NCBI GenBank assembly: GCA_019239965.1
Contig: JAFAZC010000200.1
Span: 1 to 36,008 of the forward strand
Source: Kutzneria sp.
GTDB lineage: Bacteria > Actinomycetota > Actinomycetes > Mycobacteriales > Pseudonocardiaceae
Length of the DNA: 36,008 nt
Direction: 5' to 3'
Positions 30,647 through 36,008 of the stretch are shown piece by piece. Each line of letters starts with the position of its first letter. The first letter of the stretch is position 1. The notes under the pieces are model-generated. The model saw nothing but the letters and a program-made list of their open reading frames with translations. It searched no databases and had not been told where the DNA came from. The translations under genes and the position numbers were made by a program.

Positions 30647-31924
30647 TCAACCAGTTGGCACAGCCGTGCTGGTGGGCAACGGATTGGTGGTCGGGATGAC
30701 CGGTCCCCCGGTGCTGGTCACAACGCTAGTCATGGTGCTACTGACCGTGGTCGTCTGAGTGGGCCGCACCATGACCGTCGGATCCTCCACGGCGGATGGT
30801 GTCGTGGCTGACGCGGCCGACCCAGGCACCCCGGCGATCATCTGCAATCTCCCCTCGTCCTTGCTCTGTCCGGGCAGGTGCGGGATCGCGTCCGATCCGC
30901 CGACAGAGTCCGCGGGGGACCGACGCCTCGGCAGAACAGGCACGTCGGTCGGCCCAACAGCCACGACACGTGAGTCGCTCGGCGAACCAATCGCGGACAT
31001 GCAGGGGGATACGGAGTTCTGGTCGTGACTGGGCGCGGGGACAGCGACGCCTGAATGTGACAACCACGGGCCGAGCGCGACACCGAAGACTCCGACGGCC
31101 GTGACACCAGCGGCGGTGAGCGCGAGCTTTGCCCTGGTCGCGAAGAGCATGCTCTTGCCGAGGAACGGCGAAAACAGCCCGGCATGCGCCCGAAGGCCGG
31201 AGCAGACGTCGCGCAGTTCACCCTGGAGCGACTGGCAGGACGTGCACCACAGGAGATGGGCGCGGATCCGCCTGCCCTCGATTCGGCTGACCGTGCCAGC
31301 GGTGTAGCCGCCCAACTTGTCCCGAACTGACCGACAGCCGCTGGATGCGCGCCCGCCAGCAAGGTGAGCCTGTAGATAGGCCGCTCGCAGGCCAGCACGC
31401 GCCCGGCGGGCAAGAGCCGCGGTCGCGTTGGCGGTCAATCCGAGACTCGGGCCGACGGAGGCCGGCCGTTCGCCCTCGACCTCGACCTGCCACAGCACGG
31501 TCCGCCAGCGTTCAGGAAGGCTAGTGAACGCCTGCGTGATCAGATGGTTCTCGGCCACATTGCCGGCGCTGTCCGTGCACGGCTCGGTGCGACGGCTCAA
31601 CTCCTCGTCGTCGACGGGCACATCCCTGTGCCGTGCGCACCACTCCCACGACACCCGACGGGCAACGGTGAGCAGGTAGGTGCGGACGTGGTCGGTCGGG
31701 CCCGAGCCTCGGCGAAGTGCCTGGAAGACTCGGAAGAAGACCTCGGCGGTCAGGTCCTCCGCCTCGGCGAGATCTCCGGTCTGGCGCACGGCGAATCCGC
31801 GGACGGCCTCGGCGTGTCGGGAGAACAGCAGGCCGAACGCGCTGTCATCGCCAGAGCGCAACCGATCGAGCAGTGCGCGGTCATCATCAGCCTGCCTGGC
31901 CAGCGGGTGGCTGGACTCTGCCAT
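30647..31924 (-). CDS. ECF sigma factor fused to a zinc-finger anti-sigma domain, membrane helix and exported tail
   Basis: 425 residues, far longer than an ordinary ECF sigma factor. Residues 20-185 are sigma regions 2 and 4 (DSAFGLLFSRHAEAVRGFAV; AEDLTAEVFFRVFQAL; TSLPERWRTVLWQVEVEG). Residues 197-230 give a zinc anti-sigma signature: Cys197, then His223-x3-Cys227-x2-Cys230. One membrane helix (about 265-286) follows, then about 135 extracytoplasmic residues rich in Thr, Ser and Pro, typical of a wall-spanning stalk. This is the sigma/anti-sigma fusion architecture known from some actinobacterial ECF groups. Inference: the sigma factor is held inactive at the membrane until released by a signal or cleavage. 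No separate anti-sigma gene is present. AAGGG sits six bases before the ATG. Confidence 0.85.
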   Translation of the reverse strand: MAESSHPLARQADDDRALLDRLRSGDDSAFGLLFSRHAEAVRGFAVRQTGDLAEAEDLTAEVFFRVFQALRRGSGPTDHVRTYLLTVARRVSWEWCARHRDVPVDDEELSRRTEPCTDSAGNVAENHLITQAFTSLPERWRTVLWQVEVEGERPASVGPSLGLTANATAALARRARAGLRAAYLQAHLAGGRASSGCRSVRDKLGGYTAGTVSRIEGRRIRAHLLWCTSCQSLQGELRDVCSGLRAHAGLFSPFLGKSMLFATRAKLALTAAGVTAVGVFGVALGPWLSHSGVAVPAPSHDQNSVSPCMSAIGSPSDSRVVAVGPTDVPVLPRRRSPADSVGGSDAIPHLPGQSKDEGRLQMIAGVPGSAASATTPSAVEDPTVMVRPTQTTTVSSTMTSVVTSTGGPVIPTTNPLPTSTAVPTG

Positions 31925-31961
31925 CTCAGCCCTTCAGCACGGTATCGGTCCGCCGCGACAA

Positions 31962-32001
31962 GTGAGCCACGGCTCACAGTCGGATGTGACCAAACGTCAC
32001 A
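31962..32001. promoter_or_regulatory. Two inverted repeats upstream of the ECF fusion gene
   Basis: GTGAGCCACGGCTCAC (31962-31977, 7-bp arms) and TGTGACCAAACGTCACA (31985-32001, 6-bp arms) are eight bases apart in the 239-bp divergent gap. They are plausible operator sites for dimeric regulators. The second resembles a CRP site but has a 7-base core spacing instead of six. Confidence 0.4.
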
Positions 32002-32151
32002 GCTTTGACCAGTGTCGATTGTTCATACTGGGTAATCGCATCGACTCATACCGCCGATCGGCCCACCCGCCCGCTGTGACGACGAGTGTCGAAGGGGTCA
32101 CGGGTCGGCGTCGGATTCACGCCTTGTCCACGCCACAGGGTTTTCGCTGAG

Positions 32152-32163
32152 TAATCTCCACTC
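32152..32163 (+). promoter_or_regulatory. Leaderless -10 of the gene at 32164
   Basis: TAATCT (32152-32157) is six bases before the GTG at 32164, with no ribosome binding site. No -35 at the right spacing. Confidence 0.45.
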
Positions 32164-32550
32164 GTGGTTGAGTGGCGTGGAGAGGCGGCGGCGCGGTTCC
32201 CCGAACTGCGTCTGTTCCTCGAACGCGACTCCTGGTCATGCCACGTGTTCCTGTTCGAGGTGCTCCAGCTCGCCGTCGAGGCGCACCGCACCGCGGACGA
32301 GGACGTCCTGAGCAGGGCTTACGGCTTCGCGCAGTGGTGCTTCGAGCAGCCAGAGCAGTTCTTGTCCAACGCCGCGGTGGTCAGCTTCTACGAGCATGTC
32401 TTTGACGCCTGGGAGCTGCGGCACGAGGTGGCGAGTCGACTCCCGCACGGCGTGATGTCGAAAGTCCGGCCACTGTGGGAGTGGCGGCTTCCCGCCGATC
32501 GATTGGCCGAGGTGGACCGGCTGATGGAGGTCGTCGACCACCCGACGTGA
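32164..32550 (+). CDS. Unrecognised small soluble protein
   Basis: 128 residues, acidic, mostly helical (FLERDSWSCHVFLFEVLQLAVEAHRTADEDVL; FYEHVFDAWELRHEVASRL). No signal peptide or membrane segment. The repeated short helices suggest a small regulatory or immunity-like protein, but I recognise no family. The GTG start at 32164 is taken with the TAATCT element six bases upstream; there is no alternative with a ribosome binding site. It is divergent from the ECF fusion gene and ends 46 bp before tRNA-Gly. Confidence 0.6.
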   Translation: MVEWRGEAAARFPELRLFLERDSWSCHVFLFEVLQLAVEAHRTADEDVLSRAYGFAQWCFEQPEQFLSNAAVVSFYEHVFDAWELRHEVASRLPHGVMSKVRPLWEWRLPADRLAEVDRLMEVVDHPT

Positions 32551-32571
32551 CCGGCGGTGTGCCGGATGGGA

Positions 32572-32577
32572 TAGACT
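32572..32577 (+). promoter_or_regulatory. -10 of the tRNA-Gly promoter
   Basis: TAGACT at 32572-32577 lies 19 bases before the mature tRNA-Gly. A GTGACC about 19 bases further upstream is a weak -35 candidate. Confidence 0.45.
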
Positions 32578-32596
32578 GCGCGGCGCAGGATATGGT

Positions 32597-32669
32597 GCGG
32601 ACGTAGCGCAGTTGGTAGCGCATCACCTTGCCAAGGTGAGGGTCGCGAGTTCGAGTCTCGTCGTCCGCT
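32597..32669 (+). tRNA. tRNA-Gly (anticodon GCC)
   Basis: Acceptor GCGGACG/CGTCCGC, discriminator T, anticodon stem TCACC/GGTGA with loop TTGCCAA (GCC at 32630-32632), T loop TTCGAGT. CCA is not encoded. 73 bases. Confidence 0.95.
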
Positions 32670-32674
32670 CGTCG

Positions 32675-32711
32675 AAGACGCCCAGCCCGATGTGGACTGG
32701 GCGTCTTTTTT
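32675..32711 (+). terminator. Intrinsic terminator after tRNA-Gly
   Basis: AAGACGCCCAG pairs with CTGGGCGTCTT around an 11-base loop and is followed by TTTT. It is also in the gap downstream of the minus-strand gene at 32730, so it may serve both strands. Confidence 0.85.
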
Positions 32712-32729
32712 CGCAGACCGCGGCCACCA

Positions 32730-33281
32730 CTACTTGTTCCAGACGACCACCTGGCGCCGTATGCCACTGTCACCCACATCCAGAACATCGATCCGGAAGG
32801 TCCGACCCTCGGACGTCCGTCCACAGATCCGACTGCCCCTGACAAGGGTTCCCGTCTGATTTTCACCCTTTGCGGCAACAGCCGATGCGCACTCCTCCCT
32901 GCCAGGCACAGAATCGGACTGCCACTCAAACACCTTTGTGTCGCCATTGGCGTAGAATGTCTTGACCAAAGCCTGCAAATTGTTTTCCGCAACGTAGCGA
33001 GGAGTCCTGAAGTCGAGGTTGAAGCTGCCCCAGGTGAGTTCACCCTGGGAGTAGACGGCCGGATCGGGCTGACCGGCCGTGGTGGTCGTTGCTCCGCTGT
33101 TCGGCGCCGAGGAGTACACAGTGGACACGGTCGTCGGGGGCGCCGAGGCGTTGGGCGCGCTGACCCTACCCACGAAGAATCCGGCACCTGTCAATGCCAC
33201 AATCAGGCCACTTATCGCGGTGATCCATGTCGGACCAAGCTCGCCGAGCCCCTTTTTCCGCTGCTGACCCTGATGAGACAT
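32730..33281 (-). CDS. Membrane-anchored extracytoplasmic protein, unrecognised
   Basis: 183 residues from the ATG at 33281. A basic N-terminus (SHQGQQRKKG), one membrane helix (about 20-40), a Ser/Thr/Pro linker (about 45-75), then a soluble domain (ELTWGSFNLDFRTPRYVAENNLQ, ECASAVAAKGENQTG, SRICGRTSEGRTFRIDV) with two cysteines that could form a disulfide. I recognise no family. AGGGAG lies five to six bases upstream of the ATG; the frame above it to 33308 is unconserved. TAGGGT at 33322-33327 (minus strand), with ATGACG 16 bases further upstream, is a possible promoter. Confidence 0.65.
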   Translation of the reverse strand: MSHQGQQRKKGLGELGPTWITAISGLIVALTGAGFFVGRVSAPNASAPPTTVSTVYSSAPNSGATTTTAGQPDPAVYSQGELTWGSFNLDFRTPRYVAENNLQALVKTFYANGDTKVFEWQSDSVPGREECASAVAAKGENQTGTLVRGSRICGRTSEGRTFRIDVLDVGDSGIRRQVVVWNK

Positions 33282-33308
33282 GGCTCCCTGCGCAGGACCC
33301 GACCGCAC

Positions 33309-33577
33309 CGATTCTCAGACCACCCTAACAGGACCATGGTGGGCGTCATGTGACGTTGACGTATCACTGAACGCGGTTAGGCCATATGGGCGGGTTACTC
33401 GAGCCACTGCCGACAGACCTGACTCATATGGATTCCCGATATCGGAGAAATACCTCTCAACCGGACACGTCACCGCGATGGTATGTCACCGACCTCGACA
33501 CCATGAGAAGGCAGTGCTCGCTCAGGCCGGACAGGCTTCGTGCGGCGCGGCGGGGCACCTCGTGACCGGGTGACACT
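33309..33577. other. Gene-free gap upstream of the membrane protein
   Basis: 269 bp between the promoter region of the gene at 33281 and the 3' end of msrA. CATATG occurs twice, about 40 bp apart, and there are short GTGAC/GTCAC elements, but no ORF, tRNA or strong hairpin is supported. Confidence 0.4.
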
Positions 33578-34246
33578 TCACGCGCCGGCAGCCCCGAGCC
33601 CCACCGGACACGACACACCGGTGCCGCCGAGCCCGCAGTAGCCATGCGGATTCTTCGCGTCCGACAGATACTGCTGGTGATACTCCTCCGCGTAGTAGAA
33701 CTCGGCCAGCGGGGCGATCTCCGTGGTCGTGGGGCCATGGCCGGCCGCGGCGAGCGCCTCGTCATAGGCAACGCGGCTGGCTTCGATCACAGTCCGCTGC
33801 TCGGGGTCGGTGTAGTAGACCGCCGAACGGTACTGACTGCCAACGTCGTTGCCCTGGCGCATCCCCTGTGTCGGATCGTGGCCCTCCCAGAAGACCTTCA
33901 GCACGTCGCGCAGTGAGATGAGCCCGGGGTCGAACACGACGAGGACCACCTCGGCATGACCGGTCAGCCCGCTGCACACCTCCTCATAGGTCGGGTTCGG
34001 AGTATGACCGCCCGCATAGCCGACCGCGGTGGTCCACACTCCCGGCGTCTGCCAGAACATGCGCTCGGCACCCCAGAAGCACCCCATACCGACGACCAGG
34101 GCCTGCATCCGCTCCGGGAACGGTGGCCGGACCGGCCGATCGGCGAACACAGCGTGACTCGTGGGGGCCGATATGGGCTCAGGGCGCCCCGGAAGGGCAT
34201 CGGATGCGCCTACCATCTGGTGTTTACTACGCCCGAACAACGCCAT
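33578..34246 (-). CDS. msrA: Peptide-methionine (S)-S-oxide reductase
   Basis: Repairs oxidised methionine. 222 residues. The catalytic motif GCFWG (Cys56) is followed by [51 protein letters not shown] and a C-terminal pair of cysteines ([14 protein letters not shown]) that can act as recycling cysteines. Length is normal. The ATG at 34246 is preferred because TACAGT stands six bases upstream; a much longer frame to 35152 is antisense to the paralogue gene and is not real. Divergent from the gene at 34395. Confidence 0.94.
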   Translation of the reverse strand: MALFGRSKHQMVGASDALPGRPEPISAPTSHAVFADRPVRPPFPERMQALVVGMGCFWGAERMFWQTPGVWTTAVGYAGGHTPNPTYEEVCSGLTGHAEVVLVVFDPGLISLRDVLKVFWEGHDPTQGMRQGNDVGSQYRSAVYYTDPEQRTVIEASRVAYDEALAAAGHGPTTTEIAPLAEFYYAEEYHQQYLSDAKNPHGYCGLGGTGVSCPVGLGAAGA

Positions 34247-34252
34247 AGGTCC

Positions 34253-34258
34253 ACTGTA
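34253..34258 (-). promoter_or_regulatory. Leaderless -10 of msrA
   Basis: On the minus strand TACAGT ends six bases before the ATG at 34246. No ribosome binding site is seen. Confidence 0.45.
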
Positions 34259-34394
34259 CGAGCCGACACGAGCCCAGGTCGGCCTTCGGCTCGTCGTGTG
34301 GACACCGGACAGCGACTCGGTCCAGGGAAGCACAGGGAGCAGACATGCGCTACCACGGCACTGAGGTTGCGGCCAGCCTGCAAGGAGCGGTGTG

Positions 34395-35399
34395 ATGTCT
34401 TGGCAAGACGAGTTGCGCTCGTTAGATGCTGAACTTGCCGAAAAGCGGATTTCGCCTGTCGAGTACCGACGTCGCCGCGATGACCTGCTCGCGGCCGCGT
34501 CGGGCAGAATGCCGATGAGCACAACCGCACCGTTCCCGCAGCGGGTCGCTCCTGGAAGCCAGGAGCCGACCGGCCAGGCATCGCCCCAAGGAATCCAGGC
34601 CGTACCGCCATGGACACCGGCGAACCAGACGCAGCAGTACCCGGCGCCGCAGTACCCCGCGCCACCTGGCATGGACGGCGACCTGATGAACATCATGGTG
34701 GCCAGAACCCGCCGCTCCAAGGTCGGCCTGGTGGTGGCACTGATCTGTGTGCTCGTGGTGGCCGGCCTCGGTGCCGCCGGCTGGTGGTTCGGCTTCGGTT
34801 CGCGGAACGCGGCGAACACGACTGCGGCGAACACCCCACCAGCAAGTACCACACCGGCGAACACCACCGCGGCAACCAGCTCACCGGCGGCGTCGTCACC
34901 GACCAACTCGGCGAACCTGCGCATGATCGGTCTCAAGGACCTGCCACCGCTGCCCGGCATTCCCGATGCCCAGAACGGCGAGTTCACCGTGGCGGACGCA
35001 GCCGCGAAGGGCCTGTTCGACACACGCGCCACCGCCCTGCTCAACGCCAACAAAGCCGATCGTGTCGTGGTCAGCAGCACCAAGAACAATGGCCTCGGGT
35101 ATGCCGTCATCGCTGTCGACGTAGGCACGGCCCCCCAGGCCGACAAGGCCATGCACGACCTGGTCGACTACCAGGGGCCGAACGGGCTCATGCCCACCAA
35201 CCTTGCGGGGCTGCCGGCCTCCGTCCAGATCATGAAGTTAGTCGCCCCAAACCAAACCCAGTACATGGCGATCTACGCCTCGGGGCGGACCGTGTTGATC
35301 GCGGCGGTCACCCAACCGGGCAAGGGCAGCGAGCCGGCGGTCTCGGTCGCCCTGCATGACCTCATGACGTCGCTTCTTGCCATGGTGCCGGCCAAGTAG
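34395..35399 (+). CDS. Membrane protein with N-terminal SHOCT-like module (first of a tandem pair)
   Basis: 334 residues. Residues 1-36 ([20 protein letters not shown] then [10 protein letters not shown]) form a short helical-hairpin module of the SHOCT kind, usually at protein ends. A Pro/Gln-rich linker follows, then one membrane helix at about 110-134, an Ala/Thr-rich stalk and an extracytoplasmic domain of about 170 residues ([35 protein letters not shown]). No enzyme motif is seen. The ATG at 34395 is seven bases after AGGAG. The next gene repeats the N-terminal module, so this is a gene duplication with divergent bodies. Confidence 0.75.
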   Translation: MSWQDELRSLDAELAEKRISPVEYRRRRDDLLAAASGRMPMSTTAPFPQRVAPGSQEPTGQASPQGIQAVPPWTPANQTQQYPAPQYPAPPGMDGDLMNIMVARTRRSKVGLVVALICVLVVAGLGAAGWWFGFGSRNAANTTAANTPPASTTPANTTAATSSPAASSPTNSANLRMIGLKDLPPLPGIPDAQNGEFTVADAAAKGLFDTRATALLNANKADRVVVSSTKNNGLGYAVIAVDVGTAPQADKAMHDLVDYQGPNGLMPTNLAGLPASVQIMKLVAPNQTQYMAIYASGRTVLIAAVTQPGKGSEPAVSVALHDLMTSLLAMVPAK

Positions 35400-35531
35400 C
35401 CGGTGGTTCCGATCGGACACGAGCCAGGTCAGGGCGGGACCCCGGTCGCATGACATCCGGGCTCGCCTGCGCCATGCCGGATGACTTCGGCAGAATGTCA
35501 ACCGGCGTGATAGACGATCCGGAGGGTGGGC

Positions 35532-36008
35532 ATGTCCTGGCAAGAAGAACTGCAACAGCTCGACACCGAGCTGGCACAGGGCCGCGTGACCGCGGAGGAC
35601 TACCGCCAGCGGCGTGACCAGCTCATCGGGCTGGCGCAGCAGTCGGGCGCCCAACAGGCTGATCCCGCGCAGCAGCAACAACGCCCTGACCAGGGCAACG
35701 GCCCTTTCGGCGCGCCGTTCCGCTGGCAGCCGGGCAGCCAGGATTCGGTCGAATCCACTCAGGTCATGAAGCCGATCGGGGATGACCCGTCGTCGCAGAA
35801 CAGTCCCGAGCGCACCCAAGTGGTGTCCCCGAGCGCGGGGCAGGGCGAGAATCCCGACCGCACCCAGGTGGTCCCTGGCAGCACCCCTTCGCCACAGCAG
35901 AACTTCCCGCCGTTGAACTATCAGGGGTTCGGCCAGCAACAACAGGCCAGCTGGGTCCAGCCGCCGGCAGCGAGCAGCGCTGCGCCGTGGAACAGCGACG
36001 AAGACCCG
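35532..36008 (+). CDS. SHOCT-like/TQV-repeat protein, C-terminus cut by window edge
   Basis: An open frame of 159 codons from an ATG with GGAGGGTGGG upstream to the window end. Residues 1-33 (SWQEELQQLDTELAQGRVTA, YRQRRDQLI) closely match the N-terminus of the upstream protein, showing common descent. A Gln/Pro/Ser-rich, disordered part follows, with the repeated motif [E/D]-x-T-Q-V at Thr76, Thr95 and Thr111. Such threonines are typical of Ser/Thr-kinase sites or FHA ligands. A membrane helix and exported domain may follow outside the window, as in the paralogue, but are not visible here. Confidence 0.7.
   Translation, partial: MSWQEELQQLDTELAQGRVTAEDYRQRRDQLIGLAQQSGAQQADPAQQQQRPDQGNGPFGAPFRWQPGSQDSVESTQVMKPIGDDPSSQNSPERTQVVSPSAGQGENPDRTQVVPGSTPSPQQNFPPLNYQGFGQQQQASWVQPPAASSAAPWNSDEDP

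Noticed and set aside
31985..32001. CRP-binding site in front of the ECF fusion gene
   Set aside because: The TGTGA and TCACA halves are seven bases apart, not six; kept only as a generic inverted repeat.
34247..35152. Upstream extension of msrA to a 524-residue protein
   Set aside because: The extension is antisense to the paralogue gene and has no conserved sequence; the MsrA N-terminus fits 34246.
1..36008. CRISPR array or insertion sequence
   Set aside because: No direct repeats with regular spacers and no transposase were seen; only the three-copy repeat at 15643-15696 is regular.

Overview
The window comes from a high-GC actinomycete. A member of the Pseudonocardiaceae (Amycolatopsis/Saccharopolyspora-like) is the best guess. 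The grounds are GTG/TTG starts, several probable leaderless genes, TTGTCCACA-type DnaA boxes and actinobacterial families such as DUF5926, the tadA-associated protein, SigE-family sigma factors and DUF4328. Family calls were made by reading motifs; no search was run.

Layout. 1-1293 looks like the right end of an integrated element. It holds a RAMA-domain protein cut by the window edge and a VapBC-type toxin-antitoxin pair. It ends in a 56-bp copy of the 3' half of a tRNA-Ser gene followed by that gene's terminator, which is the usual footprint of tRNA-targeted integration. From 1301 on the DNA reads as ordinary chromosome: a TauE/SafE transporter, 3-oxoacid CoA-transferase (scoAB), tRNA-Ser(GCT) and tRNA-Arg(ACG), a divergent MIO-type ammonia-lyase-like enzyme, pantothenate kinase (coaA), a putative glycolipid-binding protein, prephenate dehydrogenase (tyrA), an M20 amidohydrolase, the tRNA adenosine deaminase pair and tRNA-Ser(CGA).

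11.2-20.8 kb holds a secreted beta-propeller protein, a DUF2470 protein, a CPBP membrane protease, arginine deiminase, an unrecognised protein with an 18-bp triplicate repeat, ferritin flanked by DnaA boxes, DUF952, DUF5926, a glycerophosphodiesterase and a cytochrome P450 whose I-helix motif resembles that of P450eryF.

21-32 kb is rich in regulation: a rhodanese/DUF4328 pair, a SigE-family sigma factor overlapping a membrane partner, and a same-strand block of LytS-type kinase, S49 protease, LytTR regulator, DUF485 protein and sodium:solute symporter. That block reads as a nutrient-sensing and uptake module. After it come an Fpg/Nei glycosylase and an ECF sigma factor fused to its own zinc-finger anti-sigma domain, a membrane segment and an exported Ser/Thr/Pro-rich tail. 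The window ends with tRNA-Gly(GCC), msrA and two tandem paralogues sharing an N-terminal SHOCT-like module; the second carries repeated TQV motifs.

No dominant novel operon stands out. The best candidates for new biology are the kinase/protease/LytTR/symporter module, the sigma/anti-sigma fusion, the MIO enzyme with altered catalytic residues, the TQV-repeat pair and the tRNA-Ser element.
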